In this document: positions 1 to 8,955 of the stretch, piece after piece | How positions within the stretch are numbered: the first letter of the stretch is position 1 | Layout of the letters: each line of letters opens with the position of its first letter | Source: an uncultured Nioella sp. | Lineage (GTDB): Bacteria; Pseudomonadota; Alphaproteobacteria; Rhodobacterales; Rhodobacteraceae | Assembly (NCBI GenBank): GCA_947498125.1 | Contig: CANMJH010000001.1 | Location: 558,001-622,000 of the forward strand | DNA: 64,000 bases | Direction of reading: 5' to 3' | Notes under the pieces: model-generated | The model's input: only the letters and a program-made list of their open reading frames with translations | Databases searched by the model: none | Told to the model about the DNA's origin: nothing | Translations under genes and position numbers: made by a program

Positions 1-120
1 CATGGGCCAAACCGGATGGGAGAAGTCCTGCGGTTCAACACAACCTCAGGCGCCGAAATCCAAGCCGAGATCGTCAATCCGGTGTTCTTTGATCCCGAAG
101 GGGAGAAACAAAATGTCTAG
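1..120 (+). CDS. soxA: Sarcosine oxidase alpha subunit, C-terminal end (partial)
   Basis: Reading frame 1 is open from the window edge to a TAG at 118-120 and encodes the last 39 residues of a protein that starts upstream of the window. The ending (NPVFFDPEGEKQNV) matches what I recall of the C-terminus of the alpha subunit of heterotetrameric sarcosine oxidase, which oxidatively demethylates sarcosine to glycine with tetrahydrofolate as acceptor. The next gene, soxG, starts at 113, so the two overlap by 8 bases, as expected for translationally coupled soxBDAG genes. Only the tail is visible, so the call rests on that tail and on the soxG neighbour. Confidence 0.8.
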   Translation, partial: HGPNRMGEVLRFNTTSGAEIQAEIVNPVFFDPEGEKQNV

Positions 121-685
121 TGTCAGCGCATTGCAAGACGCCCGATTTGACGGCGCAGTCACGGTCGAAGAGGCCGGCCTGCAGGGGATGGTTACGCTGA
201 AAGCAGACCTAAGTGCGCAAAGCGTTGTAGATGGTCTGAAACGCATTGGCTTGAACATTCCCGGTCAGCGACAGATTGTTGAAACGGACACCGGGGCGAT
301 TGCGTGGATGGCGCCGGATGAACTGCTTTTCCTTTGTGATCATGACAAGGCGGGCGATGTGGAGGCTCAGCTGGATGCAGCCTTGCAGGGGCAGCATGTC
401 CTTATCGTCAATATCTCGGATGCCCGCGCGATGTTTCGGATCGAAGGCAAGGGCGTGCGCGAGGTCTTAGCCAAACTTGCGCCCGTCGATCTGCACCCCG
501 ACAGTTTCGGCCCGGGAGAGATACGGCGCACGCGGCTGGCGCAGGTTCCTGCAGCGTTCTGGATGCAGGACGACGACGCGTTCAACGTGATTTGTTTCCG
601 GTCGGTCGCGCGATATGTTTTTGACATTTTATTTAAGGCAAGCGAAACAAGTTATTTAAGGCAAGCGAAACAAGGGGTTCTGTAA
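113..685 (+). CDS. soxG: Sarcosine oxidase gamma subunit
   Basis: The 190-residue product resembles the gamma subunit of heterotetrameric sarcosine oxidase, a GcvT-like fold that packs on the alpha subunit. Typical stretches are WMAPDELLF, the aspartate/arginine-rich middle region and the final CFRSVARYVFDIL. The start at 113 has a GGGGAG Shine-Dalgarno just upstream and overlaps the soxA stop; the frame is open further upstream but that part lies inside soxA. The 3' end is odd: two perfect tandem 23-base copies at 629-651 and 652-674 put the last residues in a different frame. With one copy the protein would instead end in a glycine/phenylalanine tail that looks more like other SoxG proteins. 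Confidence 0.87.
   Translation: MSSVSALQDARFDGAVTVEEAGLQGMVTLKADLSAQSVVDGLKRIGLNIPGQRQIVETDTGAIAWMAPDELLFLCDHDKAGDVEAQLDAALQGQHVLIVNISDARAMFRIEGKGVREVLAKLAPVDLHPDSFGPGEIRRTRLAQVPAAFWMQDDDAFNVICFRSVARYVFDILFKASETSYLRQAKQGVL
629..674 (+). repeat. 23-bp perfect tandem duplication in the 3' end of soxG
   Basis: The 23 bases at 629-651 are repeated exactly at 652-674. Because 23 is not a multiple of three, the second copy is read in a new frame and replaces the final codons of soxG; the new frame stops at 683-685. The pattern is that of a recent slippage duplication. Confidence 0.95.
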
Positions 686-726
686 CGTTCTTTTGAGGTG
701 AGCCCTTCCAGGCAATAGTAGCGTAA

Positions 727-1461
727 ATGGCAGACGAAAAGATCAAAAAAAACCAACAAGGCGAAGCATGGTCTGTTGGAAAAATTTACTGGATTGGTGT
801 GTTCATTGTCAGCGCGGTGATCCGAGGGATCTCGAAAGCAGCCGAAGGTGCTATGTTTACCGCTATGGCTGGTCCAGACGCTGTTTTCTGGACCGTATTC
901 ATTGCGGCCGTGATCGTTGCAGTGGGGATTTATTACTTTTTCATCGGCCGGGCGATCTACCGGGCAATGTATCGTAACAGACGCCCAACTTTTTGGAGCT
1001 GGTTCGGCTGCGTGCATGCCTATCTTGGTGTCGTTGGTACGATCGCCGGCCTCGCTGTATTTCTGGGCGTTTTGCCCGGTGTCCCTGTTTCGACCAACGA
1101 CGTCCGTCTCGAAGTTGAGGCGGTGCGCCGGGGATTGCCCTTCGAAGTTGAGCAGGGTCTCAACTTGATCGATGTCCGGTTCGAAGACCAAGTATTCATT
1201 TATGAATACGAGATGGAAGGCAGCGCCTTTTACCTAGTTCCGCGCAATATTATGGAAGAATTGGACGGTCCGGCTTTTTGCTCCGATTTCGAAGATTATT
1301 TTCGTGGACCGGTGGCAGAAGTTCACTGGGTGTATCGGTTAGAAGACGGCCAAATCATCGATGCCATGATCGGATCTGAATGCCTTGAATGGATCGATTC
1401 CGGCCGTCCGGACCGGGTTGAACCAATTTTGCCGCAGGGGCCGGTGCAGGAAGATGCGTAA
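727..1461 (+). CDS. Membrane protein of unknown function
   Basis: The 244-residue protein is not recognised. Three hydrophobic segments (about residues 20-38, 51-73 and 95-115) are followed by a soluble, acidic C-terminal domain of about 125 residues. That domain has alternating hydrophobic strands and two spaced cysteines (in FCSDF and SECLEW). Its layout, with a short beta-rich part reading F.Y.Y then a C...G...Y.Y.D part, resembles small domains in other uncharacterised proteobacterial membrane proteins, but I cannot name a family. The ATG at 727 has no strong Shine-Dalgarno nearby. It lies alone between soxG and sodB on the same strand, with 41 bases to soxG. Confidence 0.75.
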   Translation: MADEKIKKNQQGEAWSVGKIYWIGVFIVSAVIRGISKAAEGAMFTAMAGPDAVFWTVFIAAVIVAVGIYYFFIGRAIYRAMYRNRRPTFWSWFGCVHAYLGVVGTIAGLAVFLGVLPGVPVSTNDVRLEVEAVRRGLPFEVEQGLNLIDVRFEDQVFIYEYEMEGSAFYLVPRNIMEELDGPAFCSDFEDYFRGPVAEVHWVYRLEDGQIIDAMIGSECLEWIDSGRPDRVEPILPQGPVQEDA

Positions 1462-1535
1462 AGTGGTTGACGATTGCTCTGCCTGATATCAGGTAAGAGC
1501 ATATAGTTTCACCCGCGAACAAGAGGGGCCCGACA

Positions 1536-2135
1536 ATGGCTTTTGAACTTCCTGATCTTCCCTATGCTCATGACGCGCTTGCCGATAAGGGCATGTCCGC
1601 CGAGACCTTGGAATTCCACCACGACCTGCACCACAACGCCTATGTCACCAACGGCAATGCTGCGATTGCGGGCACCGAGTGGGAGGGCAAGACCCTCGAA
1701 GAGATCATCGTCGGCACCTATAACGCCGATGCGGTTGCGCAAAACGGCATCTTCAACAACATCAGCCAGCTGTGGAACCACAACCAGTTCTGGGAAATGA
1801 TGGGCCCGGGTGCAAACGCGATGCCGTCCGAGCTGGAAGCGGCTTTGACCGAGAACTTCGGGTCGGTTGATGAGTTCAAATCGCAGTTCTCCGCCGCAGG
1901 GGCCGGTCAGTTCGGCTCTGGCTGGGCATGGCTTGTGAAAAACGCAGACGGCTCGCTGGCTGTGACCAAAACCGAGAACGGCGTGAACCCGCTTTGCTTT
2001 GGTCAAACCGCTTTGCTTGGTTGCGACGTGTGGGAGCATTCCTACTACATCGATTTCCGCAACAAGCGTCCGGTATACCTGACCAACTTCCTCGATAACC
2101 TTGTGAATTGGGAAAACGTCGCAGGCCGCATGTAA
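1536..2135 (+). CDS. sodB: Superoxide dismutase, iron type
   Basis: This 199-residue enzyme dismutates superoxide to oxygen and hydrogen peroxide in the cytoplasm, and the length is typical. Metal ligands are visible: His28 in EFHHDLHH, the His of LWNHNQFW, and Asp/His of CDVWEHSYY. The glutamine in SQLWNH occupies the position used by iron SODs rather than the one supplied from the C-terminal domain in manganese SODs, so iron is the likely metal. There is no signal peptide. AAGAGGGG precedes the ATG, and an intrinsic terminator follows at 2163-2195, so it is probably transcribed alone. Confidence 0.95.
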   Translation: MAFELPDLPYAHDALADKGMSAETLEFHHDLHHNAYVTNGNAAIAGTEWEGKTLEEIIVGTYNADAVAQNGIFNNISQLWNHNQFWEMMGPGANAMPSELEAALTENFGSVDEFKSQFSAAGAGQFGSGWAWLVKNADGSLAVTKTENGVNPLCFGQTALLGCDVWEHSYYIDFRNKRPVYLTNFLDNLVNWENVAGRM

Positions 2136-2162
2136 GCCAAGCGCACCAGACCAAGAGAGATC

Positions 2163-2195
2163 AAAAAAGGCCCTGCAAAAGCGGGGCCTTTTTTT
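2163..2195 (+). terminator. Intrinsic terminator after sodB
   Basis: A 10-bp stem (2167-2176 paired with 2181-2190, one G-U pair) with an AAAA loop is followed by a run of T to 2195. Confidence 0.9.
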
Positions 2196-2382
2196 GTGAA
2201 TAGGCGAAGTGCCAACTTATTGCGCCGCGCAGCTGATGATCAATGGGAGACGACCTTAGAGTTCTGCAAGGTGTCGTCACTGCAAAAGGCAGATTAGCGG
2301 AACAAAACAGACCTCTCCGGCGGGGAGGCGACGACCGTGCATTGACCATAAACGTCTAAGCCCTCGAGAGTGTTCCCGTACA

Positions 2383-3852
2383 TTATAACTCCGCCAAATA
2401 CCGGTCCCATAGTGCGTTTCGAAATACTAACCCGGGATCGAGCTCTCTTTTCAGGGCGGCAAATTCTGAGGCGCGCGCGTATCCTTCTGAGAACTGAGCG
2501 ACAGAAGCATGAGGTCGGTAAGGTAAATAATAGTTACCTCCGAGATCATGAACCGCGTCGATGAGATTTCTGGTCATTGAGGCCATATCTGCCTCGGCGC
2601 GGGCTGTCATCTCTTGGCTAAAGGACATAACAGAGGCAATGCGCGGCCCATCCGGAGCAAATGATAGCATGGAGGTCGAGTCCTGTTCGATCCAACGCAT
2701 CGTAATATTCAGGAGTTCTTGGTAGCTGTTGGGAATGATTTCGCGGCACGCAATCAGGAAGTCATTGAACTTGTCCGGCGCGACGAAATACTCATGCAGG
2801 ATGTCCGTACGATGCGGGTCACTTTGCCCCAGCAAGGTCAAGACGGATTCATTCATGATCCCAGATCGGGACACGGGGCCCGCAATGAGACGCCCCAATT
2901 GAGTTTCCAGTCCCCATCGACGCCGCTTGACCCATTCATTGCCCACCTGTGCTCTAAAAATATTTCGGGTTATAGCAGCACGGAAACCCGACACAGAGGC
3001 TGGCGGCAATTCGCCCTCCACTGGGCGATAGCTGATCAAAAGCGCGTCCTCAAAGAACGCAGCACGGTCAACGTTCAGTCTGCCATAGGCCATCGATACT
3101 TCGCCAACAGTTGACTGAAATACCGATGAAAAATCTTCTGCGGGCATCTCTTCAAAGCTGGGTTCAATCAGGGAAGCAGGCACCGCTTCGACCTCAAGTT
3201 CGGTGATTAAGCCAATCAGGCCATAACCACCCATCGCCGCAGAAAAGATATCAGCGTTTTCATTGGGCGAGGCGGTGACGTGGGTTCCATCGGCAAGCAG
3301 AATTTTTATTTCGCGCACGGTTGACCCCATCGGACCAAAGGCCGTGGCCCAACCATGGGCATTGACGCTGAAGGTGGCCGCGACGCCAAAGTCACTATTG
3401 GTTTGCATGACCTTCGGCGATAAATTCACGGGATCGAGGGCCGCAATTACATCGCGCCATCTTGTGCCAGCATGGGTTCGATAGATGCCATCACCGGGTT
3501 CGACCCATGCCGATTCAAAGGTGATCGCATGGCCGTCGCGTGGAATGCTCTGGCCGCCCATCGAATGCCGGGCTGCGCTAAGATTGACTGGCCGACCTTC
3601 GGCAGCAGCCTCTGTCAGTTCGGCGCGAAGGGCTGAAAGAAGGGTTTCACTTGGATCATCGCGCATAATGATATGCCGGTGAATTGGAGTCTCGGACAGG
3701 CGGGAGGCATCATTCAGTGTGGCGGTCCCACCCTCCGGCGCGATCACGCTGACGCCGTCAAGAATTGGAAGCTGTGTGCCTACATGACGGGTCGCCAGAG
3801 CGCCTGCGGCAACCCCGCCGCCTAACAGAATAGCGCGTCTCGTAATTGCCAT
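2383..3852 (-). CDS. FAD-linked oxidase of the sugar-lactone oxidase (ALO/VAO) type, exported
   Basis: The 489-residue protein has a PCMH-type FAD domain in the N-terminal half (around ARHSMGGQSIPRDG and the following THAGTRWRDV) and a C-terminal region ending in LDPGLVFRNALWDRYL. The layout is that of D-arabinono-1,4-lactone oxidase and related enzymes, including DprE1-like oxidases. The first 25 residues begin with TRRAILLGGG and look like a twin-arginine signal with a weak RR motif, so it probably acts in the periplasm. AAGGA precedes the start. It stands alone, convergent with sodB, with no partner gene to indicate the substrate; plant-type gulono- or galactonolactone activity cannot be told apart from sequence alone. 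Confidence 0.82.
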   Translation of the reverse strand: MAITRRAILLGGGVAAGALATRHVGTQLPILDGVSVIAPEGGTATLNDASRLSETPIHRHIIMRDDPSETLLSALRAELTEAAAEGRPVNLSAARHSMGGQSIPRDGHAITFESAWVEPGDGIYRTHAGTRWRDVIAALDPVNLSPKVMQTNSDFGVAATFSVNAHGWATAFGPMGSTVREIKILLADGTHVTASPNENADIFSAAMGGYGLIGLITELEVEAVPASLIEPSFEEMPAEDFSSVFQSTVGEVSMAYGRLNVDRAAFFEDALLISYRPVEGELPPASVSGFRAAITRNIFRAQVGNEWVKRRRWGLETQLGRLIAGPVSRSGIMNESVLTLLGQSDPHRTDILHEYFVAPDKFNDFLIACREIIPNSYQELLNITMRWIEQDSTSMLSFAPDGPRIASVMSFSQEMTARAEADMASMTRNLIDAVHDLGGNYYLPYRPHASVAQFSEGYARASEFAALKRELDPGLVFRNALWDRYLAEL

Positions 3853-4195
3853 AGCACATCCTTGCCGGGTTTGCGGCCCACCTTGTCTCGAGCAGTCGAT
3901 CGATCAATGTAGGGCTAGGCAATGGAATTTACCAAACTGTTTCTCAAGAATTAATGGCGAAACCCTGTTGTGGAGGGCGCCATCATGCAACTTGAACTCT
4001 GCCTAACCGGACTCGTTAGAATTCTGCAGAGAACGGGTGCGATTGACGGAAAAACCAAACGGCAAGAAAGGGCTCATTGCCATAGTTGCAATATTATTGG
4101 CGATTTCCCCGCACACGTGCGATCGGCAAGAATTCTGGTGATTGGATTCCATAATTTTGTCTGCAGAACAAATTGCTCCCGAACCGCGCCTTGGC
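3853..4195. other. Intergenic region, no gene seen
   Basis: These 343 bases lie upstream of the FAD oxidase and downstream of the LOG-family gene, both on the minus strand. An open frame on the plus strand has no recognisable protein character. No RNA gene, strong hairpin or repeat was seen. The promoter of the oxidase should be near 3853-3950. Confidence 0.5.
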
Positions 4196-4738
4196 TCAGC
4201 CGCGGGGCAGGGCGCGGATGACGGCGTCTGCGCTATCGGCCCAAGTGATGAAATCGGCAAGTGATCCATCGGCGAACCCCTGATCGATGATCTGCTCGAC
4301 AAGATCGCGTAACTTGTCCCAGTATCCCGCAACATTCATCACGATGATCGGTTTGTCATGCAGGCCCAGCTGGCGCCAGGTTAGCACCTCAAAAAACTCA
4401 TCCAGCGATCCGGCGCCGCCCGGCATCACCACAATCGCATCGGCATTCATCACCATGACCTTTTTACGCTCATGCATGGTTTCAGTCACGATGAAGCGAT
4501 CCAGATCGGTTTTGCCGACCTCGCGTTTCAACAGATGCTCTGGAATGACGCCAAAGGTCTCGCCGCCATGCTCCATCGCGGCGCGGGCGACGATCCCCAT
4601 CAGGCCAACGTCGCCAGCCCCATAGACCAAACGAAACCCGGATTCGGCCAACGCGCCGCCAAGCGCCTCGGCCTCAGCGGCATATTCGGGGCGTTCCCCT
4701 GCGCGGGATCCGCAATATACACAGACAGAATAAGACAT
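4196..4738 (-). CDS. LOG family protein (TIGR00730, possible cytokinin-riboside-phosphate phosphoribohydrolase)
   Basis: The 180-residue product has the Rossmann-like lysine decarboxylase/LOG fold: SVCVYCGS at the N-terminus, YGAGDVGLMG, and the signature MPGGAGSLDEFFE, where serine replaces the more usual threonine of PGGxGTxxE. Family members cleave nucleoside 5'-monophosphates to base and ribose phosphate. I chose the ATG at 4738 because it begins directly with the conserved MSYSVCVYCGS; the frame is open for another 112 codons upstream but that part is non-conserved and overlaps the divergent LysM gene. The gene is divergent from the LysM protein, with 114 bases between them. Confidence 0.88.
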   Translation of the reverse strand: MSYSVCVYCGSRAGERPEYAAEAEALGGALAESGFRLVYGAGDVGLMGIVARAAMEHGGETFGVIPEHLLKREVGKTDLDRFIVTETMHERKKVMVMNADAIVVMPGGAGSLDEFFEVLTWRQLGLHDKPIIVMNVAGYWDKLRDLVEQIIDQGFADGSLADFITWADSADAVIRALPRG

Positions 4739-4852
4739 TGTGAAAAGACCTGACTTACAGCTCGTTTTGACCCGTGATAGACCTCTTGCTATTGTCGCAC
4801 AACTGCACGGGCTTCTGGGGAACGTAAAGTCCGGCGATGGGGGAGCAGAAAT

Positions 4853-6883
4853 ATGCCAAACGCGTCCTTTTTGGGCATGGGTGTTGGAACTTTGGCGGCG
4901 GGCACTGCGGTGGCGGCTGTTATTGGAATCGTTGGCTATCAGGTTGTTTTTGCCCCTGATGCTGATGCGCCGGTCGTGTCCGAAGACATCTCGCCCATTG
5001 CTGAAACGGTCATAGACCCGGAACCGCCGGTCGAGGTTGCTGAAACCGAACCTGCGCCGACGGTTGAAGCGCAAGAATCGGCAGCGGTTGAGACCGCTCC
5101 AGAGCCGATAGAGATTCCCGAAATGCTGGCCCCTAGCTTTGATTTGGTACGCGTTGATGCCGCCGGTGGCGCGGTGATTGCCGGGCAGGGAGAGCCGAAT
5201 GCCGATTTGCGTCTGGTTTTGGACGGGCGCGAGCTTGATCTTGTGTCGACCGATGGTGCGGGCTCGTTCGTATCCATGATCACGTTACCAGCGTCGACCA
5301 ACCCTCAGGTGCTGAGCCTTGAGATGCTCTTGGCCGATGGCGGCACAATGCGCTCAGATCAAAGCGTCATCATCTCGCCGATTATGGCTGAAGAGGCGGC
5401 GCCAGAGGGCGAACCATCTACGCTATTGGCAGAAGCAACACCGGACGAAGACCCGGTTGAATTGGCTTTGGCCGAAACCGCACCGGTTCAACTGCCGCAA
5501 CCGGTAAGCCCCGGAACACCCGAGCTGCCCGAAGCGCCCGTTTTGGGGGAAATCGCGCGTGCGCCTGCGGTTGAAGCTGCGCCTGAGCCTGAGACGGCCC
5601 CAATTGCTGCGGTGCCTTCCGAGGCTGAAAGTGAAGCGGTTGCAGAAAGTGTCGCCGAATCAGAAGAGCCTGAGGCGCCGGTTGTTCCTGTAACGGATCT
5701 GGCCAGCGTAACGCCTGAGCCGCGCCCGGAAACTGCGCAAGTTACGCCAGTTGAAACCGCCACACTTGATGTGCCTGCGACGGCTCTAGAGATCGCTGAG
5801 GCACCAGAATCCGTTGTAGAATTAATTGAAGAGGTCGCAAGCGCGGAAACACCAGCAACGGTCCCTGTCGAAACGCCGGAAATCGTTATTGCGGAACCAG
5901 CTACCGTAGAGCCGGATCCCGTTGTGGCGGACGTTTTGACCGAGTTGGCTGAGCTTCCAAACGAAGCACCGGCTATTGAGGCACCTAGTGCTGAAGCTGT
6001 GGTGGAAACGGCGGCCGTTGAAGTTCTGGAAAACACCACCGAGCTTTCAGCCGCGCCGATCGTTGAGTTGAGCGCTGCCGAAACCGAAACGCCCGAATTT
6101 GTTGGCCCACAAGAGACTGCGCCAGTGACCGCAGAGGCTGAATTGGGCGAGAGTACTGAGATCGCGATGCTTGAAACGCCCGCGTCTGACGCGCCGGGTG
6201 CGGACCAACCTGCCAGCCCGCCAAGCGAGGATATGGCGCAAGATTCCGTAATCGTCCCTGAGGCCCCTAGTGCGGAAGACAGCGGCGCCGTTGAAACTGC
6301 AAGCGCAGAGCCGGAAGAAACACCTGCCGCGCCGCAAGCGCCGACAGTCTTGATCGCCGATTCAAACGGCGTGCGTGTGGTTCAATCTGGCCCCGGCCAA
6401 GCGCCATCAGTGCAATCGCAAATCGTGCTGGATACGATTTCCTATGATACTGAGGGTGAGGTCATATTGTCTGGTCGCGGCCCGGCTGACTCGGATGTGC
6501 GGTTCTACCTCGACAATCAGCCGATCCAATTGGCGGCCATCAACGCAATCGGGGCATGGCGCGCCGATCTGCCTTTGGTTGATCCCGGTACCTATGTTTT
6601 ACGTTTGGACGAAGTGGATGCAAGCGGCGAGGTTCAAAGTCGGATCGAGGGGCCGTTCCAACGTGAGGACCCCGAGATTATTGCCAGCCTGCCTGCAAAT
6701 AGCGACGGCGAAGTTGTGACCGTCCAGTGGGGAAACACACTTTGGGGGATTGCGCAGCAATATCTGGGCGAAGGCGTCGCCTATGTTCAGGTCTATGAAG
6801 CAAACCGTGACCTGATCCGCGATCCTGACCTGATCTATCCCGGCCAAGTTTTTGCTATCCCGGAAACAGATCGCACCGAATAG
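4853..6883 (+). CDS. LysM peptidoglycan-binding envelope protein with long disordered region
   Basis: The 676-residue protein has an N-terminal membrane anchor (about residues 8-34), then an Ig-like module (about 92-178, with GQGEPNADLRLVLDGREL). A roughly 300-residue segment follows that is almost entirely Glu, Pro, Ala, Val and Thr. A second, similar Ig-like module lies at about 497-612 (SGRGPADSDVRFYLDNQPI), and a LysM domain at about 620-671 (GNTLWGIAQQYLG ... IYPGQVFAIPE) ends the protein. LysM binds N-acetylglucosamine of peptidoglycan, so the protein probably spans from inner membrane to cell wall. GGGGAG precedes the start. The ABC exporter follows in the same direction after 126 bases, an arrangement I recall from other Rhodobacterales. 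Confidence 0.87.
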   Translation: MPNASFLGMGVGTLAAGTAVAAVIGIVGYQVVFAPDADAPVVSEDISPIAETVIDPEPPVEVAETEPAPTVEAQESAAVETAPEPIEIPEMLAPSFDLVRVDAAGGAVIAGQGEPNADLRLVLDGRELDLVSTDGAGSFVSMITLPASTNPQVLSLEMLLADGGTMRSDQSVIISPIMAEEAAPEGEPSTLLAEATPDEDPVELALAETAPVQLPQPVSPGTPELPEAPVLGEIARAPAVEAAPEPETAPIAAVPSEAESEAVAESVAESEEPEAPVVPVTDLASVTPEPRPETAQVTPVETATLDVPATALEIAEAPESVVELIEEVASAETPATVPVETPEIVIAEPATVEPDPVVADVLTELAELPNEAPAIEAPSAEAVVETAAVEVLENTTELSAAPIVELSAAETETPEFVGPQETAPVTAEAELGESTEIAMLETPASDAPGADQPASPPSEDMAQDSVIVPEAPSAEDSGAVETASAEPEETPAAPQAPTVLIADSNGVRVVQSGPGQAPSVQSQIVLDTISYDTEGEVILSGRGPADSDVRFYLDNQPIQLAAINAIGAWRADLPLVDPGTYVLRLDEVDASGEVQSRIEGPFQREDPEIIASLPANSDGEVVTVQWGNTLWGIAQQYLGEGVAYVQVYEANRDLIRDPDLIYPGQVFAIPETDRTE

Positions 6884-7009
6884 AGCTGATGATTTCCTTC
6901 ACGTGCGTTTTCGCACAGATCCGGCGCGGTGTCTGGATCTGGCCATTCCGGGTGGATGGTTCTAAGTTGCAGAAAAACCAGCCCTCTTTTCAAAGTAAGG
7001 TAGCCAGTT

Positions 7010-8926
7010 ATGCGCGGCGGCACTGTGATCACTGATCAACCCTCGGGCGCAGAGGCCCGCAAAAGCGGCCTGCGAACGCTAAAAAAGGTTGCGCCCTATC
7101 TTTGGCCCGAAGGCCAAACATGGGTCAAACGCCGCGTTCTGCTTGCGCTTGGGATGCTCGTCATCTCGCGTCTCGTGGCCGTGTACACGCCGTTTTTGTA
7201 TGCGGACGCCGTCGACACGCTGTCTGGTGAACGCACGCCGACGATGATGCTGGCGCTTGGTGCGGTGGGATTGACCATCGCTTACGGCGTCACGCGGGCG
7301 ATGGCGGTTGGGTTTCAGCAGCTGCGCGACATCATCTTCTCCAAGGTCGGTCAGCGCGCTTTACGCCAATTGGCGCTTGAAACCTTTGAGCATATACACG
7401 CCCTCAGCCTGCGCTACCACATCACGCGCAAAACCGGCGGCCTGAGCAGGATCATCGAACGCGGGGTCAAAGGCGTCGAGTTTTTGTTGCGCTTTATGCT
7501 GTTTTCCATTGGTCCGCTCATCCTTGAACTGGGCCTGATCGCCATCATTTTGGCAATTGTTTTTGATATTTGGTATCTGGTTGTCGTTGTCGGCACCCTC
7601 TGGATTTATATCTGGTTCACCTTCCGCGTCACCGAAATGCGGGTGAAAATCCGCAAGGAAATGAATGACCAGGACACGGACGCCAATCAAAAGGCGATCG
7701 ACAGTCTGCTGAACTTTGAAACGGTTAAATATTTCGGCGCAGAAAAGCGCGAGGCGGAACGTTATGACGTTGCTATGGCCGGCTATGAAAAGGCCGCGCT
7801 TAAGACCGCCTATTCGCTTGGCGCTCTGAATATCGGGCAGTCCGTGATCATCACCACGGGTCTTGTGATTGTCATGGTCATGGCTGCGATCGGGGTGGAA
7901 CGAGGCGATTTGACAGTCGGCGAATTCGTCATGGTCAACGCCTATATGATCCAGATCACGATGCCGCTGAACTTCCTTGGCACGGTCTATCGCGAGATCC
8001 GGCAAGCATTGGTTGATATGGGCGAGATGTTTGATCTGTTGGAGCAGCCCGCCGATGTGGTCGATGCCCCTGATGCGGCTGAAATGTTGTGCCCGCACGG
8101 CGCGGTTGAATTTGAGAATGTCGAATTTGCCTATGAAGAGGCGCGGCCTATCTTGCGCGGCATCAGCTTTTCGGTGCCCGCCGGGCAGACAATTGCGCTG
8201 GTTGGCCCCTCGGGGTCCGGCAAATCCACCATCGGCCGGCTGCTGTTCCGGTTTTACGATGTCGGCTCCGGCGCGATCCGGATCGACGGGCAGGATTTGC
8301 GCGACGTGACGCAAAACAGCTTGCACACGCAAATCGGCGTGGTCCCGCAAGACACTGTCCTTTTCAACGACACGATCCGCTACAACATCGCCTATGGCCG
8401 GCCCGAGGCCAGTTTCGAAGAGGTGACAGCCGCCGCGGAAGCTGCCAAAATCCACGAGTTCATCCAGTCGCTTCCCGAAGGCTATGAAACGCAGGTGGGC
8501 GAGCGCGGGCTCAAGCTGTCGGGCGGCGAAAAGCAGCGTGTTGGCATTGCGCGAACGCTGTTGAAGAACCCTCCATTGCTGTTGCTGGATGAGGCAACCT
8601 CGGCGCTGGATACCGAAACTGAGCGCGAAATTCAGGAAGAGCTTAAGATGATGGGGCAGGGGCGTTCGGTGATCACCATCGCGCACCGGCTATCCACTGT
8701 CGTCGATAGCGATCAGATTATCGTGCTGGAAAAAGGCGTCATCGTTGAGCGCGGCACCCATGATGAGCTGCTGGCCGCAGAAGGGCGTTATGCGTCGATG
8801 TGGCACCGGCAATTGGCCGAGGATGATGGTGCGCCGCGCCTCCGCGCTGTAGGTGACGATGGTGGTCGCGACGAGAGCGGCAACCGCCCCGCCGATGGCA
8901 AATGGCGTTGGTCGCCCAGCAATTGA
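7010..8926 (+). CDS. Atm1/HMT1-type ABC transporter, fused permease and ATPase
   Basis: The 638-residue half-transporter has an N-terminal six-helix membrane domain (about residues 40-340) and a C-terminal ATPase with Walker A GPSGSGKST, signature LSGGEKQRVGIA and Walker B LLLLDEATSALD. The ITRKTGGLSR motif and NFETVKYFGAEKREAERYD are typical of the Atm1/HMT1 branch. Members export glutathione-linked sulfur species or metal-glutathione complexes and support Fe-S protein maturation or metal resistance. It would work as a homodimer in the inner membrane. An AAGGT precedes the ATG at 7010. The substrate cannot be told from sequence. Confidence 0.92.
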   Translation: MRGGTVITDQPSGAEARKSGLRTLKKVAPYLWPEGQTWVKRRVLLALGMLVISRLVAVYTPFLYADAVDTLSGERTPTMMLALGAVGLTIAYGVTRAMAVGFQQLRDIIFSKVGQRALRQLALETFEHIHALSLRYHITRKTGGLSRIIERGVKGVEFLLRFMLFSIGPLILELGLIAIILAIVFDIWYLVVVVGTLWIYIWFTFRVTEMRVKIRKEMNDQDTDANQKAIDSLLNFETVKYFGAEKREAERYDVAMAGYEKAALKTAYSLGALNIGQSVIITTGLVIVMVMAAIGVERGDLTVGEFVMVNAYMIQITMPLNFLGTVYREIRQALVDMGEMFDLLEQPADVVDAPDAAEMLCPHGAVEFENVEFAYEEARPILRGISFSVPAGQTIALVGPSGSGKSTIGRLLFRFYDVGSGAIRIDGQDLRDVTQNSLHTQIGVVPQDTVLFNDTIRYNIAYGRPEASFEEVTAAAEAAKIHEFIQSLPEGYETQVGERGLKLSGGEKQRVGIARTLLKNPPLLLLDEATSALDTETEREIQEELKMMGQGRSVITIAHRLSTVVDSDQIIVLEKGVIVERGTHDELLAAEGRYASMWHRQLAEDDGAPRLRAVGDDGGRDESGNRPADGKWRWSPSN

Positions 8927-8955
8927 TCTGACTTTGGGTGCTACCGGCTCTCGGG

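Noticed and set aside
3970-4221. 83-codon open frame in the intergenic region before the LOG gene
   Set aside because: It overlaps the LOG stop and has no Shine-Dalgarno or recognisable sequence.
4739-5074. Upstream extension of the LOG-family frame by 112 codons
   Set aside because: The extension is non-conserved and lies opposite the LysM gene; the family start is at 4738.
7361-8686. Long open frame of 441 codons on the minus strand opposite the ABC exporter
   Set aside because: It is the complement of a well-supported ABC gene with all motifs, and the translated sequence has no protein character; long antisense frames are common in GC-rich coding DNA.
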